Shown here: piece after piece, positions 8,615 to 17,237 of the stretch
Layout: each line of letters starts with the position of its first letter
Position numbering within the stretch: the first letter of the stretch is position 1
Source of the DNA: Anaerolineaceae bacterium
Lineage (GTDB): Bacteria; Chloroflexota; Anaerolineae; Aggregatilineales; Phototrophicaceae
Length of the DNA: 64,000 nt
NCBI GenBank assembly: GCA_020634135.1
Contig: JACKCG010000006.1
Coordinates: 186,001-250,000 of the forward strand
Direction: 5' to 3'
Translations under genes and position numbers: made by a program
Notes under the pieces: model-generated
Told to the model about the DNA's origin: nothing
What the model saw: the letters and a program-made list of their open reading frames with translations, nothing else
The model's database searches: none

Positions 8615-10168
8615 CTATTCTACCATCTCCAACGACGAACCGGCCATCATCGCGCCGATCTGCCGGACGGTCACGGCGTTTCGTTCGACCACGCCGACAA
8701 TGCGCCCTTCGTACATGACCGCCACGCGGTCAGCCAGCGCCATGATCTCATCCAGGTCTTCGGAGATGAGCAGAATCGCTGTCCCCTGGTCACGTTCGGC
8801 CAGCAGTCGCTGGTGTATATACTCACTCGCGCCGATGTCCACACCGCGAGTCGGCTGCGCGGCCACCAGCACCTTTGGATTGCGGGAAAGCTCCCGCGCC
8901 AGGATGAGTTTCTGAATATTGCCGCCGGAGAGACTCTTGAGCGGTGTATCCGTCCCCGGCGTTTTGATCTCATATTGCTTAATGGCTTCCCGGCAGGCGT
9001 TCTCAATGGTGCGGAACTTCATAAAAATGCCGCCGCGCACATACGGCTGCCGCCCGTGATCCTGCAAAATGAAATTTTCCGAGACGGTGAATTCTTTCAC
9101 CGCGCCGTCTATCATGCGTTCTTCGGGGATATAGCCCAGGCCAAGCTGGTTGATGACCGAGGGTGATTTGCCCCGTGTCTCTATGCCGCCGATCTGGATA
9201 CCGCCGGATGTTGCGGGCCGCAGCCCGGCGATAACTTCTGCCAGTTCACGCTGGCCGTTGCCGCTGACCCCCGCCAGCCCGACGATTTCGCCGCCGCGCA
9301 CGGAGAGCGATACCCCGTTGAGTCCCGCGTCGCCCCGGTCACTCAGCGCGCTCACGTCCTGTAATACCAGGCGCTCTGACGTAGCCTGGAGCGGCTGCTT
9401 CTTATATTCGAGCACGACAGGGCGGCCTACCATCATCTCCGCCAGCGAGAGTTTGGTCGCGCCCTCGGTAGGGATGGTATCAACCCGTCTGCCGTCGCGC
9501 AGGACTGTCACCCGGTCACTGATCGCCAGGACTTCATGCAGCTTGTGGGAGATAAAAATCAGGGCGTGGCCGTCCTTGGTCATTTTATTGAGGACGCGGA
9601 ACAGGTCATCCACTTCCTGCGGCGTCAAGACCGCCGTTGGTTCATCCAGGATGAGCAGGGCGGCATTTTTGTACAGCGCCCGCAGAATTTCGACGCGCTG
9701 CTGCTCGCCTACCGCCAGCTGCCACACCGGCGTATTCGGGTTCACCTTGAGGTTATACTGTAATGAGAGTTCCTCTAAGCGCCGCGACACCACATCCAGA
9801 TCAAGCCGCCAGCCCCGCGACGACTTCATCCCCAGCGCCACATTTGCCGCGACAGTGAGCGACGGCACGAGCATGAAGTGCTGGTGGATCATGCCGATCC
9901 CCTGCCGGATCGAATCCGACGGGGAGCGAATTTCGGTGGGCTGGCCGTTAATCAGCACCTGGCCTTCATCCTGCTGGTACAGGCCGTAAAGAATCTTCAT
10001 CAAAGTGCTTTTGCCCGCGCCATTTTCCCCCAGCAGGGCGTGGATTTCACCGGCTTTGACCTCGAAATCCACATTGTCAACCGCCAGCACGCCGGGGAAG
10101 CGTTTGACGATGCCCTGCATGTGCAGGTGTTCGATACGGGGTGGTGCTGCGAACTGGGTTGCGTTCAT
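8615..10168 (-). CDS. Nucleoside/purine-type ABC transporter ATP-binding protein (two ABC domains)
   Basis: A 517-residue tandem ATPase. The first domain has Walker A GENGAGKST and Walker B LLILDEPTAVLTP; its signature is the divergent VGEQQRVEI rather than LSGGQ. The second domain has the LSGGNIQKLILAREL signature and lacks a standard Walker A (GVSGNGQRELAEV), which is normal for the RbsA/NupO type fused ATPases of BMP-dependent importers. It follows the BMP binding protein and two permeases in the same direction (order: permease, permease, binding protein, ATPase). The set corresponds to the BmpA/NupOPQ and YufNOPQ type importers for nucleosides or related compounds. Confidence 0.92.
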   Translation of the reverse strand: MNATQFAAPPRIEHLHMQGIVKRFPGVLAVDNVDFEVKAGEIHALLGENGAGKSTLMKILYGLYQQDEGQVLINGQPTEIRSPSDSIRQGIGMIHQHFMLVPSLTVAANVALGMKSSRGWRLDLDVVSRRLEELSLQYNLKVNPNTPVWQLAVGEQQRVEILRALYKNAALLILDEPTAVLTPQEVDDLFRVLNKMTKDGHALIFISHKLHEVLAISDRVTVLRDGRRVDTIPTEGATKLSLAEMMVGRPVVLEYKKQPLQATSERLVLQDVSALSDRGDAGLNGVSLSVRGGEIVGLAGVSGNGQRELAEVIAGLRPATSGGIQIGGIETRGKSPSVINQLGLGYIPEERMIDGAVKEFTVSENFILQDHGRQPYVRGGIFMKFRTIENACREAIKQYEIKTPGTDTPLKSLSGGNIQKLILARELSRNPKVLVAAQPTRGVDIGASEYIHQRLLAERDQGTAILLISEDLDEIMALADRVAVMYEGRIVGVVERNAVTVRQIGAMMAGSSLEMVE

Positions 10169-10241
10169 AATGTGTTTCCAAAAAATAATAGTTCACCTCA
10201 CCCCGCCCAATGCTGATAAGACCTTCATAACGGTATTTCTG

Positions 10242-10269
10242 GTAGGAGCGCACCGCCGTGCGCCCCTAC
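10242..10269. repeat. Intergenic hairpin of the GTAGG-GCGCAC type
   Basis: Between the binding-protein stop and the ATPase start sits an inverted repeat with 12-base arms (10242-10253 and 10258-10269), one mismatch and a CGCC loop. There is no U-run on either strand, so a simple terminator is unlikely; in the operon it may tune mRNA levels of the abundant binding protein relative to the ATPase. Similar cores occur at 8493-8512 and near 58228-58250. Confidence 0.5.
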
Positions 10270-10317
10270 AACCCGCATATTCTTGTCCTCAATCACGGGA
10301 GGGGTGAGGTATTGACG

Positions 10318-11223
10318 TTACTTTCCGTACTGTCCTTGCTCCATCACCAGGCCGCCATTCGCCAGAGTCAGCGTATAGGCTTCGCCGCCCAGCTTGCCTT
10401 CAGCGATAGAGGCCATAATGTCGCGCAGTACCACGTCCCAGCGGTACACCTGGAACAATACGCCTGCGTCAGCGGAAAGTTCCGCCTGGCTGGCCTGCGT
10501 GCCGAACCACAGTGCGCCCTGTTCCTGCGCGACTGCAATCGCGCCGACCACCATCTGCGCAGAACCGGTCAGGATGTCCGCGCCGTTGGCGATATGGGTG
10601 TTGGCGGCTTCCGTCGCCAGCGGGACATCGCTGAACGACTGGATATAGGTCACGAAGACTTCAACATCCGGGTTGGCAGCGGCAGCGCCGGCCACGAACC
10701 CATCCACATACAGTTTGGCATCGCCGACTTCAATCGGGCCAACCACGCCAATCTTGCCGGTATTCGTCATCAGAGCGGCCAGCGCACCGTTGACAAACCC
10801 GCCCTGATCCGCCGCTGCGGTGTAGGCGAACACGTTATCCAGCCCGAAGGTATTCACGTCCGTGCCCCAGGCGAAGGAAACATCCGGGAATTCCGGCGCG
10901 AGTTCTTCGATGATCGTGCCGTACTGTGAGCCGTGTGCGATAATCAGGTCATATTCGCCCGAAGTCGCCCACTCACGCAGCGCAACCGCCGCATCATCCA
11001 CTACAAATGTCCCATCCTGGAACACAAACTCGAACTTGTCCGCGCCCATTTCTCCCTGGATAAGCATCAGGGCATCGTACATGCTCTGGCTGAAGGCCAG
11101 GTCGTTGGTGGCGCTGGGGGCGACGGCGGCGACACGGAAAACATCGTCCTGCGCCTGGGTGACGGTGACGGCCATGAGCAGCACGGCCATGATGAGAAAC
11201 ACAAACTGCATTTTCTTAAGCAT
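10318..11223 (-). CDS. BMP-family ABC transporter substrate-binding protein
   Basis: A 301-residue exported protein. Residues 1-24 form a Sec signal peptide ending TVTQAQ, with no lipobox cysteine, which is unusual because most BMP proteins are lipoproteins. The mature part has family features: LAFSQSMYDAL, LIIAHGSQYG, PDVSFAW, AAADQGGFVNGALAAL, GKIGVVGPIEV and VGAIAVAQEQGALWFGTQAS. The protein ends GLVMEQGQYGK, a little shorter than typical members (about 330-360). It lies 30 bases after a permease gene. Together with the ABC genes and the molybdenum hydroxylase downstream, a purine or nucleoside ligand is the most economical guess. Confidence 0.88.
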   Translation of the reverse strand: MLKKMQFVFLIMAVLLMAVTVTQAQDDVFRVAAVAPSATNDLAFSQSMYDALMLIQGEMGADKFEFVFQDGTFVVDDAAVALREWATSGEYDLIIAHGSQYGTIIEELAPEFPDVSFAWGTDVNTFGLDNVFAYTAAADQGGFVNGALAALMTNTGKIGVVGPIEVGDAKLYVDGFVAGAAAANPDVEVFVTYIQSFSDVPLATEAANTHIANGADILTGSAQMVVGAIAVAQEQGALWFGTQASQAELSADAGVLFQVYRWDVVLRDIMASIAEGKLGGEAYTLTLANGGLVMEQGQYGK

Positions 11224-11253
11224 AGTAGGCTCCTTGTTGATAGTTGAACAACA

Positions 11254-12177
11254 TTATTCACCTCTTTCAAACGGCTTGGTCAGCGCAGTAGGCTTCTCCG
11301 TCCGCTTGGAAGCAAAGATCAGGGTGATGATCGTAATCACATACGGGGCCATCACCGCAAACTCGGCGGGAATATCCACACCAATCCCGCTGATCTGCAA
11401 TTGCAGGGCATTCACGAAACTGAAGAGCATCGCGCCAGCCAGGATGCCGAAAGGCCGCCAGCCGCCGAAATACACCAGCGCCACCGCGATAAAGCCCATG
11501 CCGGAAGTCAGGTTCTGCTGGAAGACCTTGAGCAGCGCAATCGAGAGCGACGCCCCGGCCAGGCCGGACATCACCCCGCCCAACGTGACGGTGAAGTAGC
11601 GCACCCGCGCCACGTTGATGCCCATCGCATCTGCTGCCTGCGGATTCTGCCCTACAGCGCGAATCATCAGGCCGAGCGGCGTCCGGTTCAACACGTAGGC
11701 CGAAACCGGCACAAGGGCGAAGGCCACATACACCAGCAGGTTGTGCTTGAAGAAAATCTCCCCGATGCCGAGGAACTGAATATCGGATAAACCGGGAATA
11801 TAGATCGCAGTGAAGCCATCTACCGACTTGGGCGTGCCGATCAGCTTCTGAAAGAGCAGTTCGCTCAGTCCCAGCCCGAACAGGTAGACGCCGATGCCAC
11901 TGATACCCTGTTCCGCCTTGAGCGTCACGCTGATAAACGCCACCGCCAGCCCCATCACCAGGCCGGTGAGCATGGCGACCAGGACGCCAATCAGCAGGTT
12001 TTCAGTGATATACACAGCGTAAAACCCGGTGAATGCGCCCATCAGCATGATGCCATCCACGCCCAGGTTAAGAACGCCGCTGCGCTGGCTGAAGGTTTCG
12101 CCCAGTCCGGCGAAGATGTACGGCGTTGCCAGGCGGATAGCTGACGCGAAAACGCTGGCAGTGAAGATTTCGTTCAT
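11254..12177 (-). CDS. BMP-type ABC transporter permease (second subunit)
   Basis: A 307-residue membrane protein of the BPD_transp_2 family (as in RbsC and LivHM) starting MNEIFTASVFASAIRLATPY. The motifs GETFSQRSGVLNLGVDGIML and the cytoplasmic coupling region VGQNPQAADAMGINVARVR are standard for the NupQ/YufQ side of nucleoside importers. Its ATG overlaps the stop of the other permease by four bases (12174-12177), indicating translational coupling. About eight to nine hydrophobic segments are visible. Confidence 0.9.
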   Translation of the reverse strand: MNEIFTASVFASAIRLATPYIFAGLGETFSQRSGVLNLGVDGIMLMGAFTGFYAVYITENLLIGVLVAMLTGLVMGLAVAFISVTLKAEQGISGIGVYLFGLGLSELLFQKLIGTPKSVDGFTAIYIPGLSDIQFLGIGEIFFKHNLLVYVAFALVPVSAYVLNRTPLGLMIRAVGQNPQAADAMGINVARVRYFTVTLGGVMSGLAGASLSIALLKVFQQNLTSGMGFIAVALVYFGGWRPFGILAGAMLFSFVNALQLQISGIGVDIPAEFAVMAPYVITIITLIFASKRTEKPTALTKPFERGE

Positions 12178-13385
12178 ACAACTTCCTCCAGTACGGGCTG
12201 GGCTGGCTCGTCCGCTTCCGGCATGTCAGCCGTTGCCACCGCAATAGTAGCCCGCCGCCGCTGCCGTCGCTGGGTGAAAATCTGGCTGCTGACGACGAAC
12301 ACCACGATTAAACCGTTAATGGCGGTGATGAGCGCTGCCGGGACGCCCAGGTCGCGCTGCATTTTCTGAGCGCCTACCAGCAGCCCGCCAAAGAAGGCTG
12401 AGGCCGGTATCGCGCCAATCGGGTTCAGCCCGCCGAATAATGCCGCGACAATGCCGTTAAATCCGGCGCTGGCGGTAAACCCGGCAGGAGAGCCATCGGT
12501 TTGCAGACGGTACTGTAAGCCCAGAACCTGCACTACTCCGGCTAATCCGGCAAAACCACCCGCCAGCACCAACGAAAGCATCATCTGGCGCTTGACGTTG
12601 ATACCGGCATACTGCGCTGCCCGTTCGTTCTGGCCGACAGCCCGAATGCGGTAGCCGATGGTCGTCCGCCACAGCAGGATATACGTCAGAATCGCCAGCA
12701 CAATCGCAATAATCAGCCCATAGTGCAGGCGGGTTTTGGCGAACAGATCGGCATGACCAAAAATCGAGACCAATACTTCCGGCAGATTGATGGTCAAGCG
12801 GGGGAGCTGGTGTTCCGCCAGAATACGGGCGGTTTTGGGGATGTGGTTCGTGCCGAGTTCAGCCGGGTCGAGCAGTGGGTTGTTGAGCAGATAGTTCATC
12901 AACTGCACGGCGACCTGATTGAGCATGATGGTGCTGAGGATTTCGTTGACGCCGAAGTACGCCCGCAGAAACCCCGCGATGCCCCCGTAAAATGCCCCGG
13001 AGATAAAGCCCATCACCAGCGACATTGGAATGGTGATGATGGCCGGCGCATCTTTGAGAACCAGCGCAGTCGTCACCCCGGCTACTGCCCCGGCGATCAT
13101 CTGGCCTTCACCGCCGATGTTGATAACGCCGCCGCGAAAGGCGATGCTGATACCGATAGCCACAAACAGGATGGGGGTTGCTTTGACCAGGGTTTCGGCG
13201 GTTGCGTTTTCCGTGCCGAATGCCCCTTGCAGCATCGAATTGATGGCTGTGCCAGGGTCCGCGCCCAGGGCGAACAAGAGGATAGAAGCGACCAGAAACG
13301 CGAGAACCAGTGCCAGGAGGGTAGGCACCATATCCAGCAGCCGATTGAGGATACTTTGTAAAAGACGTTGTGAGTGTGATGGCAT
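12174..13385 (-). CDS. BMP-type ABC transporter permease (first subunit)
   Basis: A 403-residue permease, first gene of the operon. FRGGVINIGGEGQMIAGAVA and RAVGQNERAAQYAGINVKR are the hallmark segments of the NupP/YufP subunit. The C-terminal 30 residues form a basic then acidic cytoplasmic tail (QRRQRRRAT..DMPEADEPAQP). About 170 bases separate it from the SH3 gene upstream; in that gap the minus strand offers a TATACT -10-like hexamer (13415-13420) but no convincing -35, so I do not call a promoter. Downstream the other transporter genes, and probably the dehydrogenase genes, follow on the same strand. Confidence 0.9.
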   Translation of the reverse strand: MPSHSQRLLQSILNRLLDMVPTLLALVLAFLVASILLFALGADPGTAINSMLQGAFGTENATAETLVKATPILFVAIGISIAFRGGVINIGGEGQMIAGAVAGVTTALVLKDAPAIITIPMSLVMGFISGAFYGGIAGFLRAYFGVNEILSTIMLNQVAVQLMNYLLNNPLLDPAELGTNHIPKTARILAEHQLPRLTINLPEVLVSIFGHADLFAKTRLHYGLIIAIVLAILTYILLWRTTIGYRIRAVGQNERAAQYAGINVKRQMMLSLVLAGGFAGLAGVVQVLGLQYRLQTDGSPAGFTASAGFNGIVAALFGGLNPIGAIPASAFFGGLLVGAQKMQRDLGVPAALITAINGLIVVFVVSSQIFTQRRQRRRATIAVATADMPEADEPAQPVLEEVV

Positions 13386-13555
13386 AAATATAATTTCCAG
13401 AAGAATGATTTTAGAGTATAACCAGTACCGGGCGATTTTGCCATTAGATAATGTAGCCAGCGTATGCCCTGTGAAAATAGGTTAATGTGACGATGGCCGG
13501 CACGCGAACCTGGAGGCGACAGTTGACTCACTGCCGCCTCTCGTCTCTGGCTTTC

Positions 13556-14914
13556 TTAGTTTCCGTTGCGGTTTGGATCGGGGAAGGCGTTGCCGAAGGA
13601 ACCTGGTATACGAGTCGGCTCCGGCGGCGGTGGCACATCATAGTCAATCGGCAGCGCTTCCAGCACCGACTCGGTTTCAATCGTAATCAGCGCCAGCCAG
13701 CCCACCATGCCGCTCGCATCTACTTTGACCCAGGGACTGTACGGGCTGCGAGCCAGCAGCGTCACCTGTGTGCCGTCCTGCAGCGCCGCCAGCGCGGGGA
13801 AGGTGACATCCGGGGCAGTGCGGAGATTCACCCCGGCGGGTGCCAGCACTTTGGCGGAAGTTCCCAATATGCCGTAACGCTGGGGCGGCAGCGGCGTGGC
13901 TTCATAAATCGCTGTGATCGGGCCGACAAACTGTAGCAGCAGCGGCGCATACATCCACCCGGTTTCCCCGCTATCGAGCCGGACATGATACCAATCCCCG
14001 GCGGGATTGCGCCCCAACACGCTGATAATCTCCCCGGCAGGCACCTGCACCAGCAGCGCGGCGTCAGTGGTTGGCGCGGCACGCATATTCACATCGCCCT
14101 GGGTTGTAACGTAACCCGGCTGCGGGACGATCACCGGACGGTCTAACAGCGCGGTGGGCAGGTTGGGCGCGAGGCTCTCCGTCAGTGGGGCAGCGATGCC
14201 CGGCGCACCAATGGGTGTGGCGAAGTTGTCAGGGTTATACGGGACGCTGATCTGCTGGCCGGTACGCAGCAGTTGATTCTGTCCGGCGGCGAACAACCCG
14301 GCCTGCCCGGAAAGCCCGGCGAAGACCGTTTCACCGGGGCGGGTGATGACTAGAATCGTCCCGTTCAAACTGACCGAAACACCATTGATGACAATATTGG
14401 TTGGTTCGGCAAACGGCGTCTGGGCTACATAGACATTGGGGGGAGTCGTGGCGCAGCCGGTTTCTACTGGCGGCAGCGTTTCGACCACAATGGACTGCCA
14501 GGCCGGAAAATCGGGCGGCGTGGCGTCGCGCAGCCGGACTTCGCCCAGCGCCAACCCGGTGAAGCGAATTGGCTGGTCTGGCCGCAGCCACACGATGCCG
14601 CCGGATGCGCCTGCGGGAAGAATCGGGGTGGTTTGCAGCCCATCTACCAGGCCGATTTCGACCAACGCACCGGGGCTGACGAGCGCATTACTCACCGGGC
14701 CGACTGGTTCAACACTTTGCGGGGCGCTGCCACCGGTGCATATATAACCCACCGGCCCGCTGACACAGGCGTCGCTGGCAGCTACCCACAGGGCTTCCAG
14801 CGTTTGTGTGCAGCTATTTGCGCTGGCGTTCATGTCCGTTTGTGCTGTCACCAGCGCCGTACCCCATACCAACAGTAATCCCAATCCCAGAATCAGCCCT
14901 ACCCGATAACCCAT
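13556..14914 (-). CDS. Secreted protein with two SH3b domains
   Basis: A 452-residue protein with a signal peptide (residues 1-25, ending VTAQT). No enzyme motif is visible in the first 270 residues. Two bacterial SH3 domains follow: one around 275-335 (GDVNMRAAPTTDAALLVQVP, DWYHVRLDSGETGWMYAPLL) and one around 365-425 (GVNLRTAPDVTFPALAALQD, PWVKVDASGMVGWLAL). A proline-rich tail (DVPPPPEPTRIP) ends the protein. In this phylum such proteins are abundant, extracellular and mostly uncharacterised; cell-wall or surface binding is the usual inference. It is upstream of, and on the same strand as, the BMP operon but separated by 170 bases. Confidence 0.8.
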   Translation of the reverse strand: MGYRVGLILGLGLLLVWGTALVTAQTDMNASANSCTQTLEALWVAASDACVSGPVGYICTGGSAPQSVEPVGPVSNALVSPGALVEIGLVDGLQTTPILPAGASGGIVWLRPDQPIRFTGLALGEVRLRDATPPDFPAWQSIVVETLPPVETGCATTPPNVYVAQTPFAEPTNIVINGVSVSLNGTILVITRPGETVFAGLSGQAGLFAAGQNQLLRTGQQISVPYNPDNFATPIGAPGIAAPLTESLAPNLPTALLDRPVIVPQPGYVTTQGDVNMRAAPTTDAALLVQVPAGEIISVLGRNPAGDWYHVRLDSGETGWMYAPLLLQFVGPITAIYEATPLPPQRYGILGTSAKVLAPAGVNLRTAPDVTFPALAALQDGTQVTLLARSPYSPWVKVDASGMVGWLALITIETESVLEALPIDYDVPPPPEPTRIPGSFGNAFPDPNRNGN

Positions 14915-15052
14915 ATCCGTGTCCTAACGTCACAATCTGCTTGATCCAGGCGATTGTACCAGACAACGGCGGCGAAATTAAAGCAAGAGTATGGTACAAT
15001 GACACCCTTCATCTGGCAGGTTTGGTAAACTTCGCAAAGGGCAACAGGCACT

Positions 15053-15523
15053 GTGACCGATTCATTTGACATCCCCAATCCCCCAATCCGTCTGCTGGTG
15101 ACGTTCCAGGAACGCTTCCCGGATCAGGCTTTAACCTGGTTAGTCAAGGCGCCAGGGTGGGATATGTGGGCGGCAGCGGCATCCTGCGACGGCTATAACC
15201 TGACGCTGGCCGCGCCTGACCTTGACGGCCAGACGAACTTTTCTTTGCGCAGCGCCAAAACCAAGCGGACTGTCTCCAATCGTCCACTGCCTCGCTGGGC
15301 GCGTTACCCTGGAGGTATCCTGGTCGTGCTGGGGGAGATGGGGCTGGAAATCAGTGGTTTGAATATCGCGCTGGTCGGCGAGGAACCGCCCGGCCCACGC
15401 TATGAATACGCGCTGGGCGTCGCGTTCCTGACGCTGGCCTATAATATTCACGGCCAGAACTATACGCGGGAAGGCCTGGTTGACGTGATGGAGCGCGTCC
15501 GCCGCGAATATATGGAGGAATAG
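15053..15523 (+). CDS. Small protein resembling a GHMP-kinase N-terminal domain
   Basis: A 156-residue soluble protein starting with GTG. I do not recognise a named family, but two stretches recall the N-terminal (ribosomal S5-like) domain of GHMP kinases such as galactokinase. KAPGWDMWAAAASCDGYNL occupies the place of the APGRvnligeh.dy.dg motif, and GLNIALVGEEPPGPRYEYAL occupies that of the isgdiP.GsGLsSSaAl loop. The glycine-serine phosphate loop itself is absent (PPGPRYEYAL) and there is no C-terminal kinase half, so ATP-dependent kinase activity is not expected. The coding frame is clean. The resemblance is by eye and should be treated as a hypothesis. Confidence 0.5.
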   Translation: MTDSFDIPNPPIRLLVTFQERFPDQALTWLVKAPGWDMWAAAASCDGYNLTLAAPDLDGQTNFSLRSAKTKRTVSNRPLPRWARYPGGILVVLGEMGLEISGLNIALVGEEPPGPRYEYALGVAFLTLAYNIHGQNYTREGLVDVMERVRREYMEE

Positions 15524-15572
15524 GACAGCCTGCGCACAGGTGATGCCTCTGCCACCATACTTTTGACTGTGC

Positions 15573-15839
15573 TTATCCCTCGCGGAGGTGCTGCTCCAAC
15601 GGGGAAACCGCCCCGGAGAAACGCGGTGTTACGCTATCCCCGATTTTGGACGCACCCAGTTCGCGCCGCCACATCTGGTGTTCATGCGCCAGTTTGAGCA
15701 GTTCGGTGTGGCCGATGCCATTGGGATAAAACGTTGCCAGCAGGGTAAGCGCCTGCTGGAAGCCGCGCCGGTAGGCCTTTTCCAGTGCCAGTTCAATGTC
15801 GTCCCACGTTATGGGTTCGCCCTGTTCATCCTGTAGCAT
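15573..15839 (-). CDS. Small hypothetical protein
   Basis: An 88-residue soluble protein, mostly helical by composition (ITWDDIELALEKAYRRGFQQ, TELLKLAHEHQMWRRELG). No known family recognised. The ATG at 15839 opens a clean frame between two unrelated plus-strand genes, and amino-acid composition is protein-like. Its role is unknown. Confidence 0.5.
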   Translation of the reverse strand: MLQDEQGEPITWDDIELALEKAYRRGFQQALTLLATFYPNGIGHTELLKLAHEHQMWRRELGASKIGDSVTPRFSGAVSPLEQHLREG

Positions 15840-15991
15840 CGCACGACCTCACAGTTCTGCCTATCATCGCGTTGGCATTCGCTCTGAAATTTCGATAGGC
15901 TCTTTATATATACCAGCATAACATGTAATCGAAATCGCGTGCCATATTTTCACGGCAACCGGCGGCTGCCACATCACCACCAGGAGGACTT

Positions 15992-16849
15992 ATGGCGAAC
16001 CCTTTGCACAGAGAGATTGAAGCGGCACTCACTACCCCGGTGAAAATGTCCATTTCCCTGGGCGGCGGGATGGTCGGCCAGGTCTATCGGGTGGAACTGG
16101 CCGATGGCCGGCAGGTCGTGGCGAAAACCACCAGCAACCCGGAGGCATTCCTGGAACGCGAAGGCGCTATGCTGCGCTACCTGGCAGAAAACAGCAGCCT
16201 GCCTGTTCCGGCTGTCCTGCACTCGTCAGCGACGCTCCTGCTCATGGAATATGTTGAAGGAAACAGCGGATTTTCCCCGATGGCGGAACAGCACGCGGCG
16301 GCGCTGCTGGCCGACCTGCATGGCATCACTGCCCCGGCCTACGGGCTGGAAGTGCCGACTCTCATCGGCGGACTTCACCAACCCAACCCCTGGACGGACT
16401 CGTGGATAGACTTTTTCCGTGACCAGCGGCTGCTCTACATGGCAGGCGTGGCGCACCGTGCCGGGCGGCTGCCGGAGGCGCTGCATAGACGGGTGGAATC
16501 TTTTGCGCAGCAGCTCCCGTGCTGGCTGATTGAGCCGGAGCGCCCCGCGCTGCTGCATGGGGATGTGTGGACGACGAACGTTCTGGCAGTAGGCGGGCGT
16601 ATCACAGCCTTCATTGACCCGGCCATCTACTACGGCCACCCGGAAATCGAACTGGCGTTTATCACGCTGTTCAATACCTTTGGCGCGGCGTTTTTCGAGC
16701 GTTACCAGGCCTTACGCACGATTGCGCCCCGATTCTGGGAGGAACGGCGTGACATTTACAACCTCTACCCGCTGCTGGTGCATGTCAGGCTGTTCGGTGG
16801 CGGCTATGTGAGTGGCGTAGACCGAACCCTGCGGCGCTTCGGCTATTGA
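15992..16849 (+). CDS. Fructosamine kinase family protein (ketosamine 3-kinase)
   Basis: A 285-residue protein of the Fructosamin_kin family, a branch of the aminoglycoside-phosphotransferase fold. Visible motifs are GGGMVGQVYRVEL (nucleotide loop), VVAKT (ATP lysine), the catalytic HGDVWTTNVL, and the metal-binding FIDPAIYYGHPEIELAF. These enzymes phosphorylate ketoamine adducts on proteins or small molecules, destabilising glycation products. The gene has a GGAGG ribosome site before ATG 15992 and stands alone. Family assignment is strong; the exact ketosamine is unknown. Confidence 0.92.
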   Translation: MANPLHREIEAALTTPVKMSISLGGGMVGQVYRVELADGRQVVAKTTSNPEAFLEREGAMLRYLAENSSLPVPAVLHSSATLLLMEYVEGNSGFSPMAEQHAAALLADLHGITAPAYGLEVPTLIGGLHQPNPWTDSWIDFFRDQRLLYMAGVAHRAGRLPEALHRRVESFAQQLPCWLIEPERPALLHGDVWTTNVLAVGGRITAFIDPAIYYGHPEIELAFITLFNTFGAAFFERYQALRTIAPRFWEERRDIYNLYPLLVHVRLFGGGYVSGVDRTLRRFGY

Positions 16850-17178
16850 ACCTGCCCCGATTTCTTGGGTTTTCAACGTGGGCGCACGGCGGCGCTACGA
16901 AGATCATCATTTTATTGAGTTACTTTCGATAACTCACCTCTGGATACCCTGAAAAACATACACGGATTGAATGCCGGACGAATCGCAATATACGCTTTAT
17001 GTGATATGAATCGAAGTCGAGTCCCCTCGACAAAGAGGGAGGAGTCGTCAGTTTTCAGTCATCAGTGGTCAGAAAAAGGGAAATTGCCAACTGCAAAGCT
17101 GAAAACTGGCTTTCCTTATGTGCGCCTTGCGCCGTTTATCATGACTTTATTTCACATAAGACGTAATGTATATCGTAA
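16850..17178. other. Gene-free stretch before the TetR promoter
   Basis: No gene is visible. It holds a partial relative of the intergenic hairpin family (GGGCGCACGGCGGCGCTACG at about 16880-16900) and a CAGT-rich stretch at 17049-17076 (GTCAGTTTTCAGTCATCAG) like those flanking the repeat at 8410. A short frame at 16967-17182 has no start signal and unlikely composition, so I leave it out. Confidence 0.5.
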
Positions 17179-17206
17179 TTGACTTTTGCGAGTTTCCTAA
17201 TATCAT
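17179..17206 (+). promoter_or_regulatory. Promoter of the TetR operon
   Basis: TTGACT (17179-17184) and TATCAT (17201-17206), separated by 16 bases, form a good sigma-70 type promoter 32 bases upstream of the TetR start codon. The -10 element lies inside the inverted repeat at 17196-17210, so binding there would block RNA polymerase. Confidence 0.65.
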
Positions 17207-17210
17207 TAGG
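17196..17210. promoter_or_regulatory. Probable TetR operator (inverted repeat)
   Basis: CCTAAT-ATC-ATTAGG is a perfect 6-base inverted repeat with a 3-base spacer; with flanking bases the arms extend to nine with one mismatch. A weaker related palindrome, CTAA-TG-TTAG, follows at 17219-17228, just before the start codon. Its position over the -10 of the TetR gene is the usual arrangement for self-repression. Confidence 0.65.
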
Positions 17211-17237
17211 TAAATCAACTAATGTTAGGTTTAACTT

